Made by a program: the position numbers and the translations under genes. Positions 33,387 to 43,921 of a DNA stretch of 64,000 nt are shown in pieces (position 1 is the first letter of the stretch; every line of letters starts with the position of its first letter). The stretch lies in NCBI RefSeq assembly GCF_006716235.1, contig NZ_VFOR01000001.1:248001-312000 (forward strand). The letters are read 5' to 3'. This DNA is from Propioniferax innocua. GTDB taxonomy: Bacteria > Actinomycetota > Actinomycetes > Propionibacteriales > Propionibacteriaceae. The notes under the pieces are model-generated. The model had not been told where the DNA came from and did no database searches. It saw nothing but the letters and a program-made list of their open reading frames with translations.

Positions 33387-35951
33387 TCAGCCAGCCAACG
33401 TGGCCAGTCCCAGTTCGGCGATCGTCGAGAGCTGCTCGTTGCGCGGCACCACACGGATCGTGCATCCACGAGGACCGGTGATCGTGGCCTTGTCCCGTGT
33501 CTTGTACCGGTAGTGGTTGTCGCCCAGATCGTCCACGCCGGTCACGTCGACGATCCGGAGGTTGTCCAACTCACCGTTCTCGTCCACGTCGCCGAACACG
33601 AGCTGCACGGCCACGTCATCGGGAGTCAGCGCGCCCAGGTGCACATCACATTCGACATCGACCGGGTCTCCCTCGTTCAGCTGGAACGCGCGGGTGATCT
33701 CGGCGTCACCACAGCGCAGCGTCACATCCTCGATCCGGACGTGATGCCATTCGGTACGCACACGGTTCTTCCAGTGGGCGAGGTCGCCCGCGGATTCGGC
33801 GTCCAGCTTGGATGCCGAGAGGGATGCGGGTGCGTAGTACTGCTCCACGTAGTCACGCACCATGCGCGAGGCGAGGATGTCCGGGCCCAGGTGCGAGATG
33901 TTGTCGCGCATCATCTGGATCCACTCGAGGGGCAGACCGTTGGCGTCGACGTCGTAGAAACGCGGCACCACCTGATGTTCGATGATGTCGTACAACGACG
34001 CAGCCTCGGCACGGTCACGCAGTTCGGGATCGCTGATGCCCTCGGCCGACGGGATCTCCCAGCCGAACTCGGGGGCGAACAGCTCGTCCCACCAACCGTC
34101 GCGGATCGAGAGGTTGGCCGCGCCGTTGAGGGCGGCCTTCATACCCGAGGTGCCGCACGCCTCGTAGGGACGCAGCGGGTTGTTCACCCACACGTCACAG
34201 CCGGGGTACAGCGGACGGGCCAGCGAGATGTCGTAGTCGGGGAGCACGACGATCCGGTGACGCACGTCCTCCTGATCGGCGAACTGCACCATCGTCTGGA
34301 TGAGCGATTTGCCCGTGTCGTCGGCCGGATGGGCCTTGCCGGCGATCACGATCTGGATCGGCCGCTCCGGATCCAACAGCAGACGCTTGAGTCGCTCGGT
34401 GTCCTTGAGCATCAGCGTCAGACGCTTGTAGGACGCGCCACGGCGCGCGAAGCCGAGCGTCAGGATGTTCGGGTCGAGGGCACCATCCACCCAGTCATCG
34501 CTCATCCCGCGCTTCTGACAGCTCAGACGCAGGCGCTCGCGGGCCATGTTGACCAGGTCGCCACGCATCTGTCGCTTCAACGACCACAGGGTGTTGGCAT
34601 CGACGCGCTGGGCCGCGGACCAGTCGACCCCGTCGATGACGTTGTGGTTGTCGTCGGTGGGCGAGTCGAGCAGTTCGAGCAGCTCGGGGTGTACCCACGT
34701 GCGGTGGTGGACGCCGTTGGTGACCGCGCCGATCGGCACCTCGTCCTCGGTGAATCCGGGCCACAGGCCATGGAACATCTCGCGGGAGACCTCACCGTGG
34801 AGCTGCGAGACGCCATTGCTTCGCTGGCCGAGTCGCAGCCCCATGACGGCCATGTTGTGACGGTGCGGATCGCCCCCGGGGTAATCCTCGGCGCCCAGCG
34901 CCATGACCCGGTCCAGCGGGAGGCCGAAATCGCGGAACTGGTCGGACACCATCTGACGGTCGAAGCGGTCGATACCGGCGGGCACCGGGGTGTGCGTGGT
35001 GAAGACGTTTCCGGCGCGTGTGCGCTCGAGCGCGGCGTCGAAATCGGCACCCTCGTCCATGTACTCACGGATGCGTTCGAGACCGAGGAAACCGGCGTGG
35101 CCCTCGTTGCAGTGGTAGACGTCCGGCGCCTCGCGTCCTTCGATGCGGCAGAACTGACGCACCGCGCGCACGCCGCCGATGCCCAGGAGCACCTCCTGGT
35201 CGAGACGGTGCTGGGCACCGCCGCCGTAGAGGCGGTCGGTCACCAGTCGCAGGTCGGCGTCGTTGGCGTCGATGTCGGCATCCATCAGCAGCAGCGGGAT
35301 GCGTCCCACCTGTGCCACCCAGACCTCGGCGGTCAGTGTGCGGCCGCGGATCGGCACCTGCACGGTGACGGTGGTGTCGCCGTCCTGCAGCGGCTTGACC
35401 GGCAATTCGGCGTTGTGGAGCGTCGGGTAACGCTCCTGCTGCCAACCGCTCGCGTCGAGGTACTGGCGGAAGTAGCCGTGGCGGTAGAGCAGACCGACGC
35501 CGATGAGGGGGACGCCGAGGTCGCTGGCTGCCTTGAGGTGGTCACCGGCGAGGATGCCCAGGCCACCGGAGTACACCGGGAGCACTTCGCTGACGCCGAA
35601 CTCGGCGGAGAAGTAGGCGATGCCGGTGGGCAGTTTCTCGACGTTCTGATGCCCATGACGTTGGAACCAGCGCGGGGATTCCATGTAGTGCTCGAGGTCT
35701 TCGGCCAGAACGGTCAGGTTGCGGACGAACTTCTGGTCTTCGGCCAGGGCTGCCAAGCGCTCGGGGGAAACCCGAGAGAGCAGGGCTATCGGATCGTGAT
35801 GGACCTCATCCCACACCAGTGGGTCGATGGCTCGGAACATCTCACGCGTTCGGTCGTGCCACGACCAACGCAGGTTCGCGGCGAGAACGCCAAGGGGTCG
35901 GAGGGCTTCGGGGAGGACGGGCTTGATACGGAACTGCTTGATGGCTCGCAC
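33387..35951 (-). CDS. glgP: alpha-glucan (glycogen) phosphorylase GlgP
   Basis: Releases glucose-1-phosphate from linear glucan ends; with GlgX it forms the glycogen breakdown arm. The 854-aa protein belongs to the DUF3417-containing GlgP type: N-terminal LGVLAANLRWSWHDRTREMF, then IAYFSAEFGVSEVLPVYSGGLG, HCNEGHAGF, VNNPLRPYEACGTSGMKAA (PLP/phosphate region) and INIRDGWWDE-like LSIRDGWWDE. The GTG start at 35951 lies 6 nt after TAGCTT, so the mRNA is probably leaderless. It faces away from glgE across a structured 580-bp spacer. Confidence 0.95.
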   Translation of the reverse strand: MRAIKQFRIKPVLPEALRPLGVLAANLRWSWHDRTREMFRAIDPLVWDEVHHDPIALLSRVSPERLAALAEDQKFVRNLTVLAEDLEHYMESPRWFQRHGHQNVEKLPTGIAYFSAEFGVSEVLPVYSGGLGILAGDHLKAASDLGVPLIGVGLLYRHGYFRQYLDASGWQQERYPTLHNAELPVKPLQDGDTTVTVQVPIRGRTLTAEVWVAQVGRIPLLLMDADIDANDADLRLVTDRLYGGGAQHRLDQEVLLGIGGVRAVRQFCRIEGREAPDVYHCNEGHAGFLGLERIREYMDEGADFDAALERTRAGNVFTTHTPVPAGIDRFDRQMVSDQFRDFGLPLDRVMALGAEDYPGGDPHRHNMAVMGLRLGQRSNGVSQLHGEVSREMFHGLWPGFTEDEVPIGAVTNGVHHRTWVHPELLELLDSPTDDNHNVIDGVDWSAAQRVDANTLWSLKRQMRGDLVNMARERLRLSCQKRGMSDDWVDGALDPNILTLGFARRGASYKRLTLMLKDTERLKRLLLDPERPIQIVIAGKAHPADDTGKSLIQTMVQFADQEDVRHRIVVLPDYDISLARPLYPGCDVWVNNPLRPYEACGTSGMKAALNGAANLSIRDGWWDELFAPEFGWEIPSAEGISDPELRDRAEAASLYDIIEHQVVPRFYDVDANGLPLEWIQMMRDNISHLGPDILASRMVRDYVEQYYAPASLSASKLDAESAGDLAHWKNRVRTEWHHVRIEDVTLRCGDAEITRAFQLNEGDPVDVECDVHLGALTPDDVAVQLVFGDVDENGELDNLRIVDVTGVDDLGDNHYRYKTRDKATITGPRGCTIRVVPRNEQLSTIAELGLATLAG

Positions 35952-35957
35952 GTGGCC

Positions 35958-35963
35958 AAGCTA
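35958..35963 (-). promoter_or_regulatory. -10 element of leaderless glgP
   Basis: TAGCTT on the minus strand, 6 nt (ggccac) before the GTG start of glgP. Confidence 0.6.
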
Positions 35964-36003
35964 TCCGATGCCCACGACACATATCACCACCCCACCACTC
36001 GTT

Positions 36004-36225
36004 GCGTCTCCCGCCTCGGGAGATGCGGGACTCGACACCGACGCGGCACCACCGCCAGCTCACACCTCCCGCCCAGAAGAACAGGGGCTCGCTCAGGAAG
36101 ACCGGGCTCGGCCCATTGAGCCCCTACACGCATCGATTTTCTTTTAGGACAGACCGTGTCCGCATCCACCCCTCACAGGGGCAGATTCTCGGCTATCGAG
36201 GACGGGATGTGTCCTAAAAGTTTTT
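36004..36225. other. multi-hairpin intergenic element between glgP and glgE
   Basis: The 580-bp glgP-glgE spacer has no supportable gene but holds stacked inverted repeats. A 9-bp stem with one G-U pair lies at 36004-36012/36018-36026. An 8-bp pair AGGGGCTC/GAGCCCCT spans 36083-36125. An 11-bp perfect pair CTTTTAGGACA (36141-36151) / TGTCCTAAAAG (36210-36220) encloses two smaller hairpins, CCCCT-cac-AGGGG (36169-36181) and CTCG-gctat-CGAG (36189-36201), giving a multi-branched fold, and is followed by TTTTT on the plus strand. It lies outside both inferred leaderless mRNAs, so it could be an independent small RNA or a MITE-like insertion. Confidence 0.5.
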
Positions 36226-36397
36226 CCACGTATGTGAGGGGCGCCGGTCCACCCGCGCTGTGTTCCGCGTAAACCTGAATTTTCCTCGCGCAACTCGAGC
36301 GGTTCCACGTCGGCTGCCCGCACGAGGAGTCGTCGGTTTCCCGAACGAGGATCCGGCGCGCATGCGGTGTCGGTTCGAGGCCGAACTCGCCATCGAA

Positions 36398-36478
36398 CGT
36401 GAGCGCGGGCGTTCCTCCTGCTGATCACACTGATCTACGCCGTGGTCACGCCGCCGAGCGTGAGCGCAGACGTTCCTC
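36398..36478. repeat. 20-nt imperfect direct repeat upstream of glgE
   Basis: CGTGAGCGCGGGCGTTCCTC at 36398-36417 recurs at 36459-36478 with two changes (CAGA for GGGC core bases). Spacing 61 bp. Possible paired regulator sites for glgE, or decay of a small repeat. Confidence 0.45.
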
Positions 36479-36492
36479 ACGTGCACTCCCCC

Positions 36493-36526
36493 GCGTCACG
36501 TGGCGTCACGGCTAATTCGCTAGATT
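36493..36526 (+). promoter_or_regulatory. glgE promoter with tandem GCGTCACG sites
   Basis: TAGATT at 36521-36526 is the -10 element, 7 nt before the GTG start at 36534. Two copies of GCGTCACG (36493-36500 and 36503-36510) spaced one helical turn cover the expected -35 position, suggesting a regulator that binds over the promoter. Confidence 0.55.
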
Positions 36527-36533
36527 GGCCGAC

Positions 36534-38605
36534 GTGACGGAACAGCCAGTCCAAGACCCCCGTAACGACGACGCGGCAGCCGCCGCCAGCCGCAGTGATT
36601 CGGCTGCCAGGACCCCCCTGCCTCCGGCGACCTCCATCGGGCGGATCCCGGTGGTGAAGGTCTCCCCCGTGATCGAGGACGGGACCCATCCGGCGAAGGC
36701 GACGGTCGGCGAGGAGTTCCCGATCCGCGCCACCTACTTCCGCGAAGGACACGACGCCGTGGCCGGCACGGCGGTGTTGACAGCACCGGACGGCACCCAG
36801 CACACGTGGGAGATGACGCCCTGTGAACCCAAGGGGTGGAATCGTTACGAGGCCTGGGTCAGCTGCGACACCGAGGGCCCGTGGACATTCCGCGTCGAGG
36901 CCTGGGATGACCCGTGGGAGACCTGGCATCACAACGCCGAGGTGAAGTTGGCCGCAGGCATGGACGTTGCCCTCATGCTGATGGAGGGCCGTGCGCTCTT
37001 CAACGAAGCCGCGGACGCCGCCGATCCGATCTCCCAGGACGACGCCGCTGCCCTTCGTCGGCTGGCGCAGCTCAGCGATCCCGATACCGCCGACACCCCG
37101 GACCCCGAGCGTGATGCCGAGATCCTCGGCGCTGCCGCCCGGGAGTTGATGGCGCAGCACCGCCCGCGTCGCCTCATCTCCCCGACCCAGGAGTTCCCGT
37201 TGTACTGCGACCGTCAGCGTGCCCTGTTCGGCGCCTGGTACGAGTTCTTCCCCCGTTCTCAGGGTGCGTACCGCGACGAGAACGGACAGTGGGTCTCCGG
37301 CACCTTCGACTCCAGCCATGAGCGTCTCGAGGCCGCAGCAGCCATGGGCTTCGACGTCGTGTACCTCCCCCCGATCCATCCGATCGGTGACGCCTTCCGC
37401 AAGGGCCCCAACAACACCTTGACCCCCGAACCGGGAGACCCGGGATCTCCTTGGGCGATCGGCAACACCACCGGCGGACATGACGCCATCCACCCCGAGC
37501 TCGGCGATTTCGATGCGTTCGGCCGCTTCGTCGCCCGCGCGCACGAGCTCGGCATGGAAGTGGCACTCGATTTCGCTCTACAGGCCTCCCCGGACCACCC
37601 GTGGGTGACCGAGCATCCCGAGTGGTTCTCCGAGCGGCTCGACGGCACCATCGCCTATGCCGAGAATCCGCCCAAGAAGTATCAGGACATCTACCCGATC
37701 AACTTCGATCGCGCCCCCCAGGGGATCTATGCCGAGTCGTTGCGGCTGATCAACTTCTGGATCGACCGCGGGGTCACGATCTTCCGTGTCGACAACCCGC
37801 ACACCAAACCATTCGAATTCTGGCAGTGGCTGCTGGCCGAGGTGCGGAAGAATCACCCCGAGGTCATCTTCCTCGCCGAGGCGTTCACCAACCCCGAGCG
37901 CATGCACACTCTCGGCAAGATCGGTTTCCAGCAGTCGTACACGTATTTCACGTGGCGCAACGAGAAGTGGGAGATCGAGGAGTACCTCGGCGAGCTCTCC
38001 ACCGAGATGGATTCGTTCTACCGCCCCAACTTCTTCGTCAACACCCCCGACATCAACCCGCGCTTCCTCCAGACCTCCGGCCCGGCGGGATTCGCGATCC
38101 GCGCGGTGCTGGCATCGACGCTCTCCCCCACCTGGGGTGTGTACTCGGGCTTCGAACTGTTCGAGGGGGACCCCCTGAAGATCGGTGGCGAGGAGTACCT
38201 CGATTCGGAAAAGTATGAGTTCCGTCCCCGCGACTGGTCCGGTGGGGCTCGTGGCAACCTCAACGGGTTCATCGGTCTGCTCAACCGTCTGCGTCGGGAG
38301 AACCCCGCGCTGCAGCAGCTGCGTCACATCGATTTCCACCATGTCCCGCACGATCAGGTGATCGCCTACAGCAAGCGTTCCAGCTCGGCGGAGGACGCCA
38401 ACATCGTGTTCGTGGTCTGTTCCCTCGATCCGCACAATCCGGTGGAGTCCGAGGTGTACATCGACCACGAGGCCCTCGGCGTCCCGCAGGACGCGGTCCT
38501 CGAGATGCATGACATGGTCACCGGTGCCGAATACCGCTGGGGGCCGCGCAACTACGTGCGTCTCGAACCCTCCAACCCAGCCCACATCTTCACCGTCCGT
38601 ATCGG

Positions 38606-38609
<4 letters not shown>
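36534..38609 (+). CDS. glgE: maltosyltransferase GlgE (alpha-1,4-glucan:maltose-1-phosphate)
   Basis: Extends alpha-1,4-glucan using maltose-1-phosphate made by maltokinase. The 691-aa GH13_3 protein has a disordered N-terminus (about 1-30), the N-terminal beta domain ([22 protein letters not shown]), a helical insertion, and the catalytic barrel with [34 protein letters not shown], the nucleophile region [11 protein letters not shown], acid [10 protein letters not shown] and the C-terminal barrel. A TTG at 36525 is in frame, but the GTG at 36534 fits the promoter. First gene of the glgE-treS-pep2::glgB operon. Confidence 0.95.
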
Positions 38610-40364
<1,755 letters not shown>

Positions 40365-40372
<8 letters not shown>

Positions 40373-43300
40373 GCCCTACCCGACCCCCGGTCTGCAGGAC
40401 GTGGCCCAGGTGGTGTGGCAGCACGTGAGCACGGCCCGCTGGTTCGCCGACAAGGGACGGGGCTGCCACCTGGCCCGGATCGTCCCACTGCCGTGGCTCC
40501 ACCGCAGCGATGACCTGGCGGTCCGCCCCGAGCTGGTGGAGGTCCGGTTCGACGATGGTTCAGAGCCGCACTGGTATCAGGCGCTGCTTGCGTACGCGCG
40601 CCCCGAGACCGCGGACGCCGAGGGGAATCTGGGTCGCGTCGACACTGCAGCGGCCCCGGGTGCGCTCACCGAGGGGGCGCCCACCCCCGATCACTACGTG
40701 CTGGCCGACGCCACCCGCGTCCCCGCCGCGATGACCGCGGTGCTCGATTCGTTCACCGATCAGACGCTGAGCGACAACGGGCCCGCCCGCCTTGAATGTC
40801 ATCTGGTGGACGATGGCTACCTCCATGATCGTTCCGGCCGTGAGGCCGACCTCTCCCCCGTGCTGTTCACCGGGGAGCAGAGCAACACCTCGATCATGTA
40901 CGGGCGTACCGCGATGTTGAAGGTGTTCCGCCGGCTCGAAGCCGGTGAGAATCTCGACATCGAGGTGCATCGCGCACTCGTGGCCGACGCCGGTGCTCCG
41001 GTGGCCAGGCTCCACGGCTCGGTCCGCGTGCAGATCGCCGACGGACCGGAGATGGACTTGGCCATGCTCGCCGAGCAGTTGCGCGAACCGGTCAATGGAT
41101 GGGAACTCGCGGTCTCGGCCGCCAGCTCGAACACCGATTTCAGCGATCATGCCCGCGGACTCGGCCAAGCCCTGGCTCAGGTGCATGGTGCCCTGGCGCG
41201 TGCGTTCGACACCAGTGCCGTCGATGGCGGGACCGTGGCCGCGTCGATGCGGACCCGACTCGAGAGCGTTGCGGGGCAGGTCTCCGAACTCACTCCCCAC
41301 CGTGAGGGGCTCGCCGGCACTTTCGCAGCCCTTGAGGGGCGCCCGCTTCCGGTGCAGCGAGTGCACGGTGATTTCCATCTGGGACAGGTTCTGCTCAGTG
41401 AGGACACCTGGCGGATCATCGACTTCGAGGGTGAACCTCTCAAGTCCTTCGCTGAACGTCGCCAGCTCGATGCGGTGTGGCGCGATATCGCAGGGATGCT
41501 GCGCTCCTTCGACTACGCCGGTGCGACTGCGACCCGCTCCGGCGCCGACCCCGATGCCGCCTCGGCCTGGGTCGATTCCTGCACCGACGCCTTCCTCGAC
41601 GGCTACGGCGCGATGGTCACTCCCGAGTTGCGGGCCTACATGGCCGACAAGGCCATCTATGAGGTGCTGTACGAAGCCCGGAACCGTCCCGGTTGGCTTC
41701 CCATCCCCATGGCTGCCGCCGCGGGATTGGCAGCCGGCAGTACGAAGCACATGTCTTCACGTACCGCGCCGACCGCGACCCGCGTCGAGCCGACCGATCC
41801 CACCCATGAAGGAGGGGCCATGAACGAGCCCATCGACCCCGAGCCCAAGCGCGCCATCGACGCCCCCAGCGTCGATCCCCGAACCTGGTTCGGCGGACTC
41901 ACCGGCCGGGACTTCGAGGGATTCCACACCGGCGGGGACACCGAGCTCTGGAAGCGCCTGGGAGCGCACGCCGTCACAGTCACCGACACCGACGGCCGGG
42001 AGCGCAGCGGCGTCCGCTTCACCGTGTGGGCTCCCAATGCGCGGGAGGTCCGCGTCTTCGGCGATTTCAACGACTGGAACGGCGAGAGTCACCCCATGGA
42101 ACTCATCCCCGGCACCGGGGTGTGGGGCATCTTCGTCGAAGATGCCCACCCCGGTCAGGTGTACAAGTTCAAGGTGCACGGTGCCGACGGGCGCTGGGTG
42201 GACAAGGCCGACCCCATGGCACGTTTCGCTCAGAGTGCACCGGAGACAGGATCGATCGTCACCGAATCGCACTACGAGTGGAATGATGCGGACTGGCTCG
42301 AGCGACGCGGCCGGGCACGCCACCACGCCGAGCCGATCTCCATCTACGAGATCCACCTCGGTGGGTGGCGACGCGGCAAGACGTACGTGGAGCTCGCCGA
42401 CGAGCTCGTCGAGTACGTCTCCTGGCAGGGCTACACCCACGTCGAGTTCCTGCCGTTGGCCCAGCACCCCTACGAGCCCTCCTGGGGTTATCAGGTGACC
42501 GGCTACTTCGCACCCATGTCGATGTTCGGAACCCCCGACGAGTTCCGGTATCTCATCGACCGGCTGCACCAGGCCGGCATCGGCGTCATCATGGACTGGG
42601 TTCCCGGGCATTTCCCCAAGGACGAGTGGGCGCTCGGACGCTTCGACGGCACCGCACTGTACGAGCACGCGGATCCGCGTCAGGGCGAACAACCGGACTG
42701 GGGCACGTACGTGTTCAACTTCGGACGCAACGAGGTCAAGTCCTTCCTCGTCTCCAATGCCCTGTACTGGATCAAGGAGTTCCACATCGACGGGCTGCGC
42801 GTCGACGCGGTGGCGTCGATGCTGTACCTCGATTATTCCCGCGAGGACGGCGCCTGGGTGCCGAACATGTTCGGGGGCCGGGAGAACCTCGAGGCGGTCG
42901 ACTTCCTGCGCTACGTGAACACGCATCTCTACGAGCGTGAGCCCGGCATCATGATGATCGCCGAGGAATCCACGTCGTGGCCCGGCGTCACCCGGCCCGT
43001 CGATCAGGGCGGTCTCGGATTCGGCTTCAAGTGGAACATGGGCTGGATGAACGACACCCTGTCGTACATCCAACGCGAACCGGTGCACCGTCAGTATCAC
43101 CACAACGACATGACCTTCGCGATGGTCTATTCGTTCTCGGAGAACTTCGTGCTGCCCATCAGCCACGATGAGGTCGTCCACGGCAAGGGCTCCATGATCA
43201 ACAAGGTCCCCGAGGATGACTGGCGCAAATTCGCCACGTTGCGTGCGTACTACTCGTTCATGTGGTCGCACCCCGGCAAGCAACTGGTGTTCATGGGCTG

Positions 43301-43775
43301 CGAGTTCGGTCAACGCTCCGAGTTCGATGAGTCCAAGGGACTCGAGTGGTGGGTCAGTGACCTGTGGGGCCATCGGGGTCTGCAGTTGATGATGCGACGC
43401 CTCAACGAGCTCTATCGGCAGAACTCCCCGCTGTTCGAACTCGACAACGACGCGGCCGGGTTCCGCTGGATCAATGCCGACGATGCCGGCGGCAATGTGT
43501 TCAGCTACCTCCGGTTCGACTCCCAGGGCAGTCCCATGGCGTGCCTGGTCAACTTCTCGCCGGTGCCCCGGCCGGTGTACCGCATCGGACTCCCCCACGA
43601 CGGTCCGTGGCGCGAGCTGTTCAACTCCGATGCCATGGATTTCCACGGCACCGGTGAATGGCACAACAACGGCTGGGTGCAGGCCACCGATGTCCCCGCC
43701 TACGGGCTTCCGGCCAGTGCCGACGTGGTCGTACCACCACTCGGCGCTGTCTGGCTGGTTCCTGTCCGCGAGTGA
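40365..43775 (+). CDS. maltokinase-branching enzyme fusion (Pep2::GlgB)
   Basis: One uninterrupted 1136-codon frame. Residues 1-about 450 are maltokinase (Mak/Pep2): [24 protein letters not shown], catalytic [13 protein letters not shown] and [16 protein letters not shown], ending [17 protein letters not shown] as families do. A 40-residue linker rich in Thr/Ala/Pro follows. Residues about 486-1136 are GlgB: CBM48 ([22 protein letters not shown]), [16 protein letters not shown] (nucleophile), MMIAEEST (acid), [11 protein letters not shown]. GlgB lacks the extra N1 module of full-length GlgB (651 versus about 730 aa). ATG 40365 has CAGGAG upstream. Whether the cell makes a fusion, a separate GlgB, or both is open. 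Confidence 0.85.
41809..41822 (+). promoter_or_regulatory. glgB: internal ribosome-binding site and ATG for GlgB alone
   Basis: AAGGAGG at 41809-41815, 4 nt, then ATG at 41820 in the same frame as the upstream maltokinase. It would give a 651-aa GlgB (41820-43775) beginning [14 protein letters not shown]. This looks like the original glgB start, kept after loss of the intervening maltokinase stop codon. Confidence 0.6.
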
Positions 43776-43845
43776 CGCCACTTGACGCCGCACAGCAGGC
43801 GGTATCCCACACCTGAACAAGAACGACACACCTGAACAAGAAGAA

Positions 43846-43883
43846 CAGGGGCCCCGGTGGATGGTCATCCACCGGGGCCCCTG
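43846..43883. terminator. bidirectional terminator, 18-bp stem
   Basis: Perfect arms 43846-43863 and 43866-43883 (CAGGGGCCCCGGTGGATG and complement) with a GT tip, between convergent glgB and the secreted-protein gene. On the minus strand it is followed by TTCTTCTTGTTC. A 16-nt direct repeat CACACCTGAACAAGAA occurs just before it (43808-43823, 43827-43842). Confidence 0.85.
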
Positions 43884-43921
43884 AATCGTTTGGCCGAATG
43901 TTTCAGCTTGGAAGAGCCGGC

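Noticed and set aside
33291-36119. Long open frame of about 940 codons on the plus strand
   Set aside because: Fully antisense to glgP; composition is the mirror of a high-GC gene with no domains.
36141-36220. Riboswitch in the glgE or glgP leader
   Set aside because: Both genes appear leaderless, so the structure would not be in their mRNAs.
36371-36390. tRNA T-arm-like segment (GGTTCGAGG within TCGG/CCGA)
   Set aside because: No acceptor, D or anticodon arms can be built around it.
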